A stretch of DNA of 64,000 bases from Dothistroma septosporum. Its lineage: Eukaryota > Ascomycota > Dothideomycetes > Mycosphaerellales > Mycosphaerellaceae. This document shows positions 12,107 to 24,541 of the stretch, one piece after another. The notes beneath the pieces were generated by a model. That model was not told the DNA's origin. It made no database searches and saw nothing but the letters and a program-made list of their open reading frames with translations. Position 1 is the first letter of the stretch, and every line of letters starts with the position of its first letter. The position numbers and the translations under genes were made by a program. Where the stretch lies: NCBI GenBank assembly GCA_002236755.2, contig NBZP02000044.1, positions 228,989 through 292,988 of the forward strand, in the 5' to 3' direction.

Positions 12107-15100
12107 TCACGGCGCCTCAGCATAGATATCATGTAAACTCGTTCCAGCACTCTCCCTCACACTCCTTGCCTTCTCCATCATCTCATTCGCTAGTCGCTCG
12201 AGGTAGAACCCACTGACATCCCCGGGCAAATCCTCAAAACTCTTCACAATTCTCGCAATATCCTTTCTCCCCCTCTCATAAGCTGCCAGATCCCTATTCC
12301 CATAGACATCCCGCCCCACTGCATACCCCTTCTCCGGTAGGTTTCTGAAGAACACATTGACAGCGACACTCATCCCCTCCGCCGGCGCCGCGGTGTGGAC
12401 CCACATAGGTGGGATGAAGAGGATGTCGCCGGGGTTGAGGACTGCTTCATGAGGGTGGGTGAGAGAGAGAGAGGCGTGCGGATTTGCAGCATCGAAGACA
12501 TCGATAGACGACGATGAGGCGCCGGCTTCGAAGCCTAGATGTGAGACGTCTGAGGGCGGGTAGAGGAGCAAGCGCTTTCGACCGCGGACCTGGCAGAGGA
12601 CGTTGGCCATGACGTCGTAGTGTAGCCACATGTGCACCGGCCCTGAGATGCGTAAAGGAGAGCTGTGCGCGTTTTGCGTTACGCATGAGAGTTCGTGGGG
12701 GAGCTCGAAGTCATTTGCAATGGCTGGGAAGTCTTCGGCGAGACTGGTGGGTTTGTTGTTTGGGGCTTCTTTGGACAGAGCTCGGAGGTAGACTCGCTCG
12801 CCTCTTTCTACAGAAGACATAAAAGAGCTGAAGTCCTGTGTGATGTAGGTGAAGTTCTTCCGGGCGAAGTCCATCTTCTCGGCGGAAGAGGAATGCACGG
12901 CGACTTTGCGCTCCGCTCCAATGGCGGAGACGAGGTAGTAGTTCGTCCACGCTGTCGTACAGGGTCCAATTTGACAGTTGCGGAGGACTACGGGACGGGC
13001 GGCCGAGACGTATTGGGGGAAGTTGATGCCGTGGGTTATGCAAATGTCCTGTATTCGGACGGGATCGGGCAGGCGGCTCGATGAAGCTGAAATGTCGCTG
13101 GCAGTGGTGTGTGATTCTGTGAAGATTGTGCTCTGTTCCGGAGTAGGCTTCCCTGCTTCGATAGTTGCCCGCAACTGCCACTCCATCTGAAACTCTGTCG
13201 GCGAGGCATCGTTCAGCACGCAGCTGCGATTCCAGGTCGTTCCGAAAGAAAAGCACGTTGCGCCGCCGCCGAGGACAAGGAGTCCGCCATCCATCTCTTC
13301 GAGGGCGTGGCCAACAAAGAGGGGGCGCGGGCCTTGTATGGGCTGAGGACGAAGCGTCTTCATGTTGAGGATCTCGTCCTGTCTGGTGAGCATGCGCGCC
13401 CCGGCGACGCCGCCAATGAGGAGAATGCCTTTGTTGGATCGTGTGAACTGTGCTCCGAAACGTCCTAGGATGCAGGCATCGGCTTTGAGGAAGGCTGTTG
13501 CGCGGCCTGTGACGTTTTGACAGGTCAGTGTCATGTCGTACTCCAAGTTCCAGTGCCAGAAGTCATTCAGTATTCGACCCGCGCTTGTCATGCCGCCGAC
13601 CAGAACGCCTGAGGTGGCTTCCCGGCTGTCGGTTATCATGGTCGCGCCGAATCGTGCTGGTGGCTTTTCTCCTTTCACCGCTATAGTTTGCCATCCAGTC
13701 TCGCCAGTCCAGACCAGCCACTCGTCGAGGACTTGGCCGTCGCTGGCCTTACCACCAAATATGAGCACAGTGTGCGCAGGTCGGGGTACAGTAGGTAGGA
13801 CCAGTGAAACAGCTGAATGTCTGAATCGTCCAGACGGCAAGTCTTGCACTTTTCGCCACTTGCCATCCAGTCTGAGCCAGGACTCAGCGCTTGCCTTGTC
13901 CGGTGATGTGCGACCTCCAGTCATCACGCAATTCGCTGTGCTTCCAAGTCGGGTGATGGCGTGGCACATTACACCGGTCCGAAGGGGTGGACCCGTGATC
14001 GGTTGTATCGCATCATACCTGGAGTATGTATTGCAACTGTCTTGCCGCTCCTGCGTGCCAAGACCCCCATGGAGCCCTATCGAATCTCCAGCATCGGTGT
14101 CAGGTGCTGGAACTACAGTCGCGAACCTTCGGAAATTGTGCGGCTCAAGTAGCTCATGTGTCTGCAGTATGTCCCCTGGTCCAAAGTGGTACTGCGGCGA
14201 GTCTGGGCTACTGCCGCTCCCACTGCCGTTGACTGCGCTTGATGCTATGGATGTCCTCGACGATCCTGCAAAGAAAGATGCTCGTGTTGATCGGTATGGC
14301 TTCATCGAGTAGTCCCGCCCAGGCTCCTTCTCAGCCATGAGCAAGAAGTAGTGCGAGCCGAACAGAGCGAACTCTTCCCACTCGTCAAATGGCTCTACTC
14401 TGTCCAGCGCTCGCCGCTCTTCCGCCCCCAGAAATGTCGGATCTGACCATAGCTCCCACAGCGACCGAATTTCAGTGCCATGCTCGGGGTAGCCTGCAGC
14501 CACAAACCGTGCTTTCATCTGCTCCATGGTCCCAACCGCCTGAAGTGGTGTCCGAAGCTTCTCGAAATGAGCCAGCATTGTCGCCGCGAAAGGATGATCT
14601 GATCCATCTGGCAGATGTTGTTCCAGTAAGCAGAATCTGACGTCTGGATACGTAGCCGTCCACTCAAAGACAGCTTGCGATGCATTCCTTGGCATATACG
14701 CAGTCGATACTTCTGATACGAACAGTATCGCAACGTCACCATTGTCAAGTGAGAGATGATCCTGTAGAATATCTTGCAACGGCGTCATGTCGGACAAGTC
14801 GCATCCTATCGCAACATATGGGTCGCTCGAGGCAAGCAGGCCACTCTGATTTCCAGTCTTGGTAAATTTGGGAGTCAATGACCTTAGCTGTTCAGTCTTG
14901 TCGATGACTCCGACCTTGTTCTGCATCAAGACGGGATAGTCGACGTCCACGAATGTAGCCCCCTGACATAGCTGAGGTTGCTTGCCAAGGAAGAGAAAGG
15001 GCAATGGGTCGCTGTGGCGTCGGTCAGTTCCCAGATCAATCGGACATTCAAGCTTCAAACTGCACATACTACCCGCAACCCAGGTTGATGATCACCTTCT

Positions 15101-15662
15101 TCTTCGCCGTCCGCTCACACATAAATCGTGACACCGCATGCTCAATAGCTTTCATTCGTAACCAGTACCCTCGATTGATCAAAGGAGATCTTCGCTTAAA
15201 CTTGCTGACAAAGTAGCGAAAGTACTCGGCTTGGCCATCGTAGTAAAGCTTCTCCACAGAGCGTTTCGAAACGATGCTGCTCTTATTCGTATCCATTATC
15301 AGTTCGTCTCGGTGGTGCTTCTGAGGGTCCACGATCGTCGTCTGGCTGGATGACTTGCCCTTGCCTTTGCCGAGCATGGGTACGCTCGAGCTGCGTTTGA
15401 CCTTGCCATTTGCACCGTTGACACCGTTAGTAAAGGCCTGTATGCCCAGCACCTTCTCCGCCTTCAGCATCTTGTCGTTGGCCCTCTTCGCATGGCCTGG
15501 CCCGGCGTCGACTGATGGGCGATTCTGCGTGTCGACGTGGATCTGATCCAGGGTTTGTGCAGGACAAGGTGCGTTGTTTGTTTCAATGCCCAGCAGAGAT
15601 ATGTCTGGTAAGGGAGAGTCGAACTTTTCATCAACAACCTCCATGGCTGCCGTCCCATTCAA
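12107..15662 (-). CDS. PPM2: tRNA wybutosine-synthesising protein 4 (Ppm2/Tyw4) with C-terminal JmjC domain
   Basis: Two exons, 15662-15070 and 15011-12107 (1165 residues). Cutting at TA|GTATGT and CACAG|C restores the methyltransferase motif NLGCGYDPLPF (Y198), which is how I chose the donor. Order: a leucine-carboxymethyltransferase-like SAM domain (about 120-420), kelch-type repeats (about 480-750, with GG-containing strands such as LLIGGVAGARML), and a JmjC/cupin domain with the metal-binding HYD (H995, D997) and a later His in PPMWVHTAAP (H1070). The enzyme methylates and methoxycarbonylates wybutosine at position 37 of tRNA-Phe. The first 120 residues before MDTNKSSIVSKRSVEKLYYDG are low-complexity, so the true start may be this internal Met. 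Confidence 0.92.
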
Positions 15663-16186
15663 GGCGTGCGACTCGGTCCCACAGCGGATCCCTGTTTTTG
15701 AGCCGTCAGGTAATGCGAGTCGGTGTACAACCTCTCCCTCGGCACGACGGATGATAAGATCGACTGACGGGATAATATTTTGCTGGGGACGAGAATGAGA
15801 AATGGGGCGGACTAGGGAGACGAAATGCAGACGTCGCCGTCAGTCCGACAGTGAGCGCCTACTATGTCGATAGTACCTTTCCGGCTCTCCTCCAAGCCAC
15901 GCATCAGGCGTCAACTGCCCTTTTCAGCTATGCATACGGCCAGGATTGTAAGGTAATCTTCACAAATTTTCCCGAAATAGCGCGTTTCGCTGGTAAGGTG
16001 GACGGAGCGGTCCGTTCAGTGTTGTGCGGGCGGAGGTGCGCGAGAATGAAGTCACAGAGCTGCCCCAGTCCTGTGCCCACTCACCAACGTTACCACCACG
16101 AGCTCGATATCATCTCTCGGTGACATCAATGCTCCTGCAACTTGCACAGTGGCCCGAACGATAGCACCGTGTTGTCTCCAGCAGCC
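15663..16186. promoter_or_regulatory. divergent promoter region of PPM2 and ATG18
   Basis: A 524-bp interval between two start codons facing away from each other. No individual binding site is claimed. Confidence 0.5.
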
Positions 16187-17672
16187 ATGGCCGGGCTGAA
16201 CTACGTCACGTTCAACCAGGACCACAGCTCGCTGGCTGTTGGTAGGCCGCTCAGCTCCGATGCGATGGGGGTAAAAGAGGCGCATGCTGAAAGGTAGATA
16301 TAGCAACAACGCGAGGTCTGCGCGTGTACAGCACCGATCCCTTCGAGCTCACAAATCAGTCCCACGAAGATGACATCGCCCTCGTCGAGCAGCTCTTCTC
16401 CACCTCTCTTGTCGCCATGATCCTCACGCCCCGACTGCTACGAATCGTCAACACCAAAGTGAGTCTGGAGCGAATACATGAGCAGGACGGACAATCTTAC
16501 GAGACTGAGTAGCGCGCGCAGAAGCATTCGACAATATGCGAACTCACATTTCATGGCATGGTCGTGGCGGTCAAGATGAACAGGAAGCGCCTGGTGGTCA
16601 TGCTGGAAGAGGTCGCATTCATCTACGACATTAGCAACATGAAAATGATCCACCAGCAAGTCATCCCTCAGAACCCATCGGGAATCTGCGCGATATCGCC
16701 AAACTCGGAGAACAGCTATCTTGCGCTGCCACACTACAACAAGACACCCCATAACCCTCACACCCAACCCACACACGTGCCCAAGTCGGTCATAAAAGAG
16801 TCAATCAGTGGAGATGTGCTGCTATACGATTTGAACAAGATGGAGGAAGTCACAGTGATACAGTGCCATCAGGCGGCGGTCTCCTACATCGCGATCAACA
16901 ACGACGGCACACTCATGGCAACTGCCTCGGAGAAAGGCACAGTCATACGAGTCTTCTCAATCCCAGACGGCAAGAAGCTCTACCAGTTCCGCCGCGGCAG
17001 CATCCCAGCCCGGATATACTGCATGAGCTTCAACGCAACATCCACCCTCCTCTGCGTCTCCTCCGCGACCGAAACAATACACGTCTTCAAAATCGCACCA
17101 CCCGGTCCCGCCAACGGCGCCGCCAATCGCCCAGTCTCTCCACCCTCCTCTCCCACAAAAAGACGCCAACCCTCCTTTTCCGAGCGAGACCGCAGTCCAA
17201 GCCCCTCCAATGCCCACGAAGGCAGCACCGCCGATCTCGACGGCGACCCCTCCTCCCTCTCAGCCACCAAACAACCTCGCCAACCCGGTTTCATGTCCCT
17301 TGTCCGTCGCACCTCACAAAACGTCTCAACATCCTTCGTCAGCAAAGCCGCCGGCTACTTGCCTTCCTCCGTGACGGAAATGTGGGAACCCCAACGAGAT
17401 TTCGCCTGGATGCGTGTGCCGCGCGGAGCTAATGGTCAGCCGGTACGAAGCGTTGTGGCAATGGCTAACAATACGCCGCACGTGATGGTCGCGACGAACG
17501 AGGGGGACTTTTATGTTTATAGTGTGGATTTGGAGAGGGGTGGGGAGGGAACGTTGTTGAAGAGGTTTGAGTCAGTATCTTCTGCATCACGATGTGCGAG
17601 AGCTGGTACTGACTACTACGCAGTGAGATCCACGGCCTGAAGTATCGCAGGGGAAACGACGAGTATGATTGA
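16187..17672 (+). CDS. ATG18: PROPPIN WD-repeat protein Atg18 (autophagy)
   Basis: Exons are 16187-16241, 16304-16458, 16522-17570 and 17624-17672 (435 residues). The first exon encodes only MAGLNYVTFNQDHSSLAV; splicing then gives ATTRGLRVYSTDPFEL, the usual Atg18 start. The FRRG phosphoinositide-binding motif is at 226-229 (YQFRRGSIPARIY). WD-like blades flank it, and a Pro/Ser-rich loop of about 70 residues (SPPSSPTKRRQPS) interrupts the propeller. Atg18 binds PI3P and PI(3,5)P2 on autophagic and vacuolar membranes. The last exon is tiny and ends GNDEYD; its donor is GTCAGT, so that final join is the least certain. Confidence 0.92.
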
Positions 17673-18124
17673 GGGTCGGCGAAAGCAGAAGCATGCCGGA
17701 TGGTTTTACGGCCGGATGCCGATTCGATTGTAGCGTTCAAGCGGTGGCGCTGTTTAAGGGTCACTGGAAGTGGATACTTCGTACTGCTCAGCTCACATAG
17801 CAACAACAGACAACATCACGATATCTTCCTGATCAAGTTTCACTGCAGATGGGAGCAGTCTTGTCTCTGAGCATTTGCTTCTACTCAGTCTCATCTTCCT
17901 AAGCCAGGAGCTCCTGTGCCGCTTTCAGAACGAATGATGTCCCTCACAGCACACAGGAGTCCTTCGTAAGGTCCATTCTTCTTCTTCTTGTTCTCGTCCA
18001 ACGGAGCTGCATCGACTCTCATCATATCTCCAGCGGCAACATCGCTGCTCAATCTGCCGCTACCCTCGACCCAGGTCGAGCTCGGAATGATTATGGTTAT
18101 AAGACCGCGTTTGTAGGAGCCCGG
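17673..18124. other. convergent 3' intergenic region
   Basis: 450 bp between the stops of ATG18 and RDI1. It holds untranslated sequence only, as far as I can see. Confidence 0.55.
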
Positions 18125-19080
18125 CTACCAGTCCTTCTTCACCTCGAAAGACCACTCGAAGGTAAGGTGATCATGATTGTCGTCATCCACAAACTTCGAA
18201 ACGGCCTTGTACTTGCCACGTCCAAGCATACCCGACGGCGCAGTATCAGGCTCGAACTTCTTCTCATATTCCGGCTTGTCAGTCGTGCTTGGTGAGTATG
18301 AGCCCTATCATCCCGCCACCGTCAGCACACCCCAACAACATCATCCAGTGGGCAAGTCAGGACTTACGATCATCTCCTGCATCTTATTCTTCACAGGCCC
18401 GCGACTGACCACTTGCATGTACTTCAGCCCACTCAGAATCTGATGGTTGACTCTGAATCGCGCCTTCATCCGGAAGTGCGCGCCTTCTTTGATGGTGAAG
18501 GGGTGGTTCTTCAGGTCCTCCACGGCGCCGGGCTTGTCCAGGTTGATGATGATGTCGGAGCGGCCTTCGACTTCGAGGCCTAGGGACAGGATTATGACGC
18601 GGCGAGGGTCCTTCGGATCACCGATGGGGTTGCCGGTGCCTAGCCCTAGGGACTCTTTCCATTTGCGGAGCGATTCGTCGTTTTGGTCTGAATGGGAGTG
18701 GTTAGTGGGACGGGCATCTTGGAGGCTTGGAAGAGTGGTGGAGAAGGGTGCTATGAGGCTTTCAGGCTGAAACACGAGCTGCAGACAATACAACAGCCTT
18801 GCTTCCTGTGCAACTGGAATTTTATCGCGAGCCCAATTCAATCTAATAGAATAGCATGGTGGTTGGAGCTGCTTCGCATGCGTAAGGCTATAGGCTTCAC
18901 GACAAGTTTGGAGACTACTTGCCAGTCGCCCTCGTCCAATATGCCTTTGCAAAGCGATGTGTTGTTTGCTGAGGCCGACCTACCTAGTTGCTGATACTCC
19001 TCAATAGTCTTCTTCTCACCAACCTTGAAGCCCTCCGTCTGCTCAGGTTGCAGGTCTTCTGGCTTCGGATCCGCAGACAT
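18125..19080 (-). CDS. RDI1: Rho GDP-dissociation inhibitor
   Basis: Exons are 19080-18984, 18687-18368 and 18304-18125 (198 residues). The protein starts MSADPKPEDLQPEQTEGFKV, continues through the helical arm with RKWKESLGLG, and has the immunoglobulin-like fold strands LGLEVEGRSDIIINL and GAHFRMKARFRVNHQILSGL. It ends FEWSFEVKKDW, the characteristic RhoGDI C-terminus. It extracts prenylated Rho GTPases from membranes and keeps them GDP-bound in the cytosol. Intron 1 is 296 nt, much longer than its neighbours. Confidence 0.95.
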
Positions 19081-19873
19081 GATGTGTCGTCCCCGGATTG
19101 TATCGCAGTTCTGAAGTAGTGAAGATGAAGTTCTGTTTGTATACGGAGGCACACGGGAGGTTGAGGACGCGGCAGAAGTGGGGGTGTCTAGAACTTCAGA
19201 AGCGAGGGGCGGTGTGCGGATCTTTGATTTGCGTGCACGTCGTATCGGCGTTTTGGTTGTTACGAATATATTACAGACACGCTTCAGATGCGAAAGATCT
19301 TCACAAGGACGGCATGTATACTGCCGCGACCGTATATCCGTGAAGAAACGTGGCAAGTCGTCATGCTCGCATAGTTGTGCTGCAAAGGATCACCGGCGGA
19401 ACAGACGCAGAGGGCGCAGGCAATAACGACGAGCATGGTAGCAGTTGATGCGCTCCGTCAATGGGACATCAAACACCGAATGGATGCTTGATGGAAGGGG
19501 TCTTACGGTGGTGAAGTATTTTCATAGCGTGCCTATAGTTAAATGACGACTTCCAGCCACCCGCATTTCGTATGCCAGCGGAGCGCCTTCCATCTGCCTG
19601 GCAGCTCTTCTCCTGTCGCGGTCTTGTCTGTCAGACATTCACTTCTGTCGGCGAACTGGGCTGGCATCACGCTTCCGCAATACTTTGGTGTCACTTCCAT
19701 ACCATATCAACAGCTAAGCCGACGGGACGCACGACGTGCTGAGTTCTCCACGCGACGTTAGTCCCTTCTCCGCGCGCGAACCACTTGGAACATATCTTTC
19801 GAAGCTCGACTCCAAGCTTATCCGGCCATACTACACCACCACCAACAGTCTTACCCGCATCACGAGAGCCATT
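19081..19873. promoter_or_regulatory. divergent promoter region of RDI1 and BQT4
   Basis: About 790 bp between two divergent starts. Small ORFs occur on the plus strand, one in frame with BQT4 from 19736, but none looks coding. Confidence 0.45.
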
Positions 19874-21364
19874 ATGTCGCGACCAAGCCTGCCCGAGCGC
19901 CGAAACCCAATGCTCGAGGAAGACCGCGCTCCAGGTCGTACGTTGCCCACGCGCCGAGGAACAAGAGATGGCGCAATGAGCATTGCTAATGAATTTCGCG
20001 TACAGATGAGATCCTTGTCGAGCGCCGATGCCTTGGGCAGACCGAGCTCAAGGTGAAGCCGGGCCAAGTTGGCACGAGTAACGCGACAAAGCAGGAAAAC
20101 CTGGGCACGCTCGACTACGCGCATCTACGCGTCCCTCTGCCCAAGGACCTGTCGGGAAGCGGCATCTTTGCAAAAGGCGCGAATCGCAAGTGGCCCGAGG
20201 CATACTTCTTGATGGTACGTGGAGACACAATGCGCAAAGCACAGTGCGCCTGCGCATGCGCCTGCATTTGCGCACGCGACACGCGACGCGGAGCGCAACA
20301 GCTAAAACAGCGCACAGCGACGATCCAGCGACGGCTTCATCAGCGCGACTGGCATGTTCAAGGCCGCATTTCCATACGCCCAAGTCGAAGAAGAGACGAC
20401 CGAAAAGGATTACATTAAGAGTTTGGACGAGGCATCCAGCGAAGAAGTGGCGGGTAATGTCTGGATCGACCCCGGAAGAGGTAAGTCATCAAATCCACAT
20501 TCCTCGTCTGTTTGCTATCCTCACACCTACCACAGCACTTGACTTGTCCAAGGAATACGGCATCGAACTGTGGATCGCCGCACTGCTCGACCCGGAACCC
20601 ATCACGCACGGAACCAGCGACCCCAAGAAAGGCATCAAGTCTCCTCCGCCGTACGACATGAAGACCGGCATCGCAAACGGCGTTGGTCGCACACCACAGA
20701 AGACCCCAGCGAAAGGCGGTCGCGCCGCAGCTCGTTCGACAAGAGGCGCCAGCGCCCTGCGCTCCGTATCGCCAACGCTCGAGAAGCCGAAGCCCACCGG
20801 ACGTAAGATGGCGAGTCCCAAGAAGTCTACACGTGGTCGCAAAGCGAAGCTTGATGCCGTCGGTGAGAATGAGACTCAGGACGACGGCGCATCGGTCAAT
20901 GGTGATGGCGCGGATACTGTCAAGGTTGAGGTCGAAACAACGAGGATTCCAGATGAGAACGGCGAGGAGTTCATTGAAGACACCAAAGTCCGTGTGACCG
21001 CGCCAGCCAACCACCCAGATCTGCCGCCACCGCAGGATACGGAGACAATGCTGAAGCAGGCGCGTGAGATGGTAGAAAGCGCCAAAGAGCTTGAAGGTGT
21101 GAAGACACGCAACAGCAAGAGGAAGGCAGAGGAGCTTATTGAGGAGAACGAGGAGATCATTGAGGCGCTCGAAAGACCAGCCAAGAGAGCTCGACCACTC
21201 GAGATTGAGCTGCGAAAGGAGAGGATCAGGCGCAGAGCTCTGACTGGCATTGCAGCCAGCTTGGCCATTGGGTACGTCATATCCATCTTTCGAGCATTGC
21301 AAGATCACGACTAACATTCTTCAGCGCCCTTATACCCACCCTCATGACCGCCTTTGGCGCATGA
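19874..21364 (+). CDS. BQT4: bouquet-formation protein Bqt4-like (KilA-N/APSES domain, C-terminal membrane anchor)
   Basis: Exons are 19874-19937, 20006-20214, 20318-20480, 20536-21271 and 21325-21364 (403 residues). Residues about 25-150 form a KilA-N/APSES-like domain: LDYAHLRVPLPKDLSGSGIF, then RRSSDGFISATGMFKAAFPY after splicing, then ALDLSKEYGIELWIAALLDP. A basic linker (KPTGRKMASPKKSTRGRK) and an acidic coiled-coil stretch follow. The last intron (branch GACTAAC) joins the hydrophobic tail ALTGIAASLAIGALIPTLM, a single C-terminal membrane segment. In fission yeast Bqt4 sits in the inner nuclear membrane and tethers telomeres. The exon 1 donor could be GTACGT (used here) or GTCGTA three bases earlier. 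Confidence 0.85.
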
Positions 21365-23218
21365 TGCAGCAGACCGCGCGACCCAAAATTCGATATACAC
21401 ATCAGCAAAGACACTGCTGTTCTTTCTGCGCCAGCGATACCACTGTATTCTCGGAGTTTTCGGCGATCTATATGGAGGTGTGGAAGGTGGAAAGCGCTTT
21501 TTACCTGAATGCTACTACAGCAGAGATGTCTCCTTTTCTCAGGTGGTTTGTTTTATGGTGCATAGCCGTTGGAAAGCCCCAAGAGCATACAACGGACGTG
21601 CTATGGCGAAGGGCATGCGATGGACGTGCCGGGCCTGAAGAGCACAGGGTGTAGCAGATTGGCGTGTACGTGGAGTATACGACCTCGGAGAAGTCTGTAG
21701 TATCTGCTGAGTTGAATGCATAATATAAGATTGTTCTGCGAGGTCGCCAGCTGTGGAGGGTTCGATGTCTGGTTTCCGGCGCCGCGTTGCCAAAGAAATG
21801 CGGAAGGGATTAATCGATTTGTGCCAAGATCAGGCCCCTTTCGACGGCTACTGACTACTACCACACGTACAAACATACCATGAACCGAGATGACGAGGAA
21901 GAACAAGCGCACGTTCAATGCCGAGAAGGCTCAACGACATCTACGCATATCACGAGCATTTCTGGCTAGCCAGCGCTTACGGGCGTCGTGTCAACAGCAT
22001 CCCAATGCAAAGTCCGAGGATGGTGGATGACGGTGGGCACGCTGCTATCGTTTCTTTGGAGCTTGCTCAACTGCCGCATCGAGCGGTTTCATGTCCTTGT
22101 CGTGGCATATAATGGAAGGCGAGAGAGATTGCGGCGATGATGAGGGCAGTCGATGTCCGATGGAAGCAGTCGATGGCCGTGATACAAGCGACGAAGTGAT
22201 CGTACCTCCTTCGATCAATGAACACCTTTTTCCTCGAAGCAACTCGTCGTCGCTTTACTCTCTTCGCTCCTATTCAGCAATTTGACACTGCACAATACTT
22301 CTCACACGCATCACTCGATCCCGAGCCCATCCCACGTCCGCCACGTCAGTAACTCTCCGACTTGTACGTCTCCGACACGTCGTTGGATTCTTATCAAAGT
22401 TACCCCGACTCATTTTCACTCCACCGCTCACTGCATCAATCAACACTGTGCCTCTCCTTATTCATCAATAAGCACTACTCCCCATGGCCAAAGCTCACAT
22501 TCCTTCGCCAAACTTCCTATACCAATCACCGGACCACGGCCCGACTCTCAAGCCAAACAAGCACAAGGACCTGAAGCAATAATTGGCTCGGTATGGCATG
22601 AGACTAGAGGGTGCACTCCGAGAAACAACCACGACAACCACAGCATTGACGCTGTGACGATTGAGGTGGTCACCATCTAAAAGGAATGAGCTACCTCCTC
22701 GCTTATCCGTGGCTGTAACCGAAGGTTGGCGTGGAATGTGAGAAGTTGGTTGCACAGCATGAGATTCGGCTGATGCTCCGTGGTGGGGACGGCGATAAGG
22801 CGGTCGTGGGATGGTACATGTAGGCGGGTCGTTACAATATGTGTGCTATGGTGCAGAGTGGGAAGGGAGACGGGCTCACGGGGTTCGAAGACGTGAGAGT
22901 GGTACGCGGTTGTCGTAACTTGTCTCGATTGCATCTGGAATGTGAGCAGTGGAAGTCGCCATCGGGAACAAATCGCGGACTCGAGTCCGGCGACATTTGT
23001 AATCAGTGAATCACAGCATTTGCAGTGGCCTCAGAAGTATGCTCGCAGTAGACTGCACGTGCTAATTGATGACCATCTATGGAGAGTCTATCGCAGGACT
23101 ACAAGTCCTGCCGGAAGACGTGATGCCACGCATGATGCCATGCCCGTAGCCAAAATCCTCCGTTGTGTGCGAAGCATCCATGGTATCATGCATCCCTCAA
23201 CACCTCTTAACCATCACT
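21365..23218. other. intergenic region, no gene recognised
   Basis: 1.85 kb downstream of both BQT4 and the thioredoxin gene. It has short ORFs only, without domains or consistent splice signals. Confidence 0.5.
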
Positions 23219-23734
23219 CTATGCGTGCTGCTGGATGGCAGTCTCGAGCGCCTTTGGGTTGGCGCCAACGACGGTCTCAATTGGCTCCTTGTTATCGCCC
23301 TTGAAGAGGAAGAAAGTTGGCATGGCGCGAACGGAGAGCTCCTGCGCGACCTCTGGGACCTCATCGACGTCAACCTTGTAGAAGCGGACGTTGGGGTATG
23401 TGTCGGAGAACCTGACGGGCGTATTAGCACGGGTTCGCGGCGTGTAATGTGTGGTGTCCATGATTACTCACTTGACAACCTGTGGCGCAATGACCTTGCA
23501 AGGACCACACCATGTCGCAAAGCAGTCAATGACCATCAAAGTCTCAGTATCCTCCCTCGCCTTGTCGAAGTCGGCCTTGCTGGTCAGATTGTGAACGCCC
23601 TCTTTACCCATGGTTGCTGAGAAGTATCGGTTGGTAGTCGCGAAGATAGGTTGGTATGTGTTCTGCGTTCGGAGTGCGGTTGGCCTGAAGGTGCGTGCGC
23701 TGGTAAGTAGTGTTTGTCGGAAAGCAGTAGACAT
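23219..23734 (-). CDS. thioredoxin with probable mitochondrial presequence
   Basis: Exons are 23734-23472 and 23411-23219 (151 residues). The thioredoxin active site is CFATWCGPCK (C76, C79). The join restores PQVVKFSDTYPNVRFYKVDVDE, and the cis-Pro loop VRAMPTFFLF follows. The first 41 residues (MSTAFRQTLLTSARTFRPTA and on) are basic, Ser/Thr-rich and free of acids, as expected for a mitochondrial targeting sequence. An internal ATG at 23611 (MGKEGVHNL) would give a normal-sized cytosolic thioredoxin of about 110 residues, so dual targeting from two starts is possible. Confidence 0.93.
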
Positions 23735-24541
23735 GTAGGAGGGGTATATGTAGGAAGTGAGGTAGCACAGCTATTTGAGATGTTGACGCGAATCGGCTTT
23801 ATAATGGGTATGCAAGGGAGTCGTTTCTAGCCGTGAGAGAAATTGTCGCTTAGGTGAGCAGAAGTCGGGAGGCAAGATGCCGATTCTGGCCGTTTGCGGG
23901 GCGGTGCTCGTGGTTGTAGTTCTCTGCGTGAACGCTTTGGATGAAAGGAACGTACCTGTAGTGGTTGGATGCGCGATCGTACGGGAACTCTCTGCTGATG
24001 CTGGTGTTGTGGGTGGCGAGACGCAATAATGTTTATGCATATAATGCAGTATGCAAGATGCCGCTAGGATGATGCCACTTTGATGACGTAATTGTCCCTC
24101 TTCACGTGCTGCACGAGCGTCATTTAGCTCGTGCCTGCTTCTAACATTCACCTCACTTCATAATCGCATTGTTTGTAGAGTGGTAGCCATGGCTATCATC
24201 GGGGCTTGCTGGGTCATGCACACGAATGAAGCGATTGAACAAGACATGTGCCTATAGTCGTCATCCTCACGCAACGCCTATCGAGTAGACCTCTGTGGAC
24301 ATTGTTCGATGTTATGCACACAGAAGGCAATGTCTGTTAGAAGTACATGTATCATCTATGAGCCGCACATGAGACATAGTTCATGTCTCCTCCCTCTAGA
24401 ACAAAACGTTGACAATCCAAGGGTTTTATGCACTCACTCGATCTAATCGTATTCCATCCGGAGTTCTTATAGTGCAATAGCCTTCTGAACCACAAACCCT
24501 GCTTTGACGAATCCGAGGCCATCGATATTCGTGAGCGTATC
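23735..24541. other. intergenic region, no gene recognised
   Basis: About 800 bp upstream of the thioredoxin gene. No convincing coding sequence. Confidence 0.5.
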
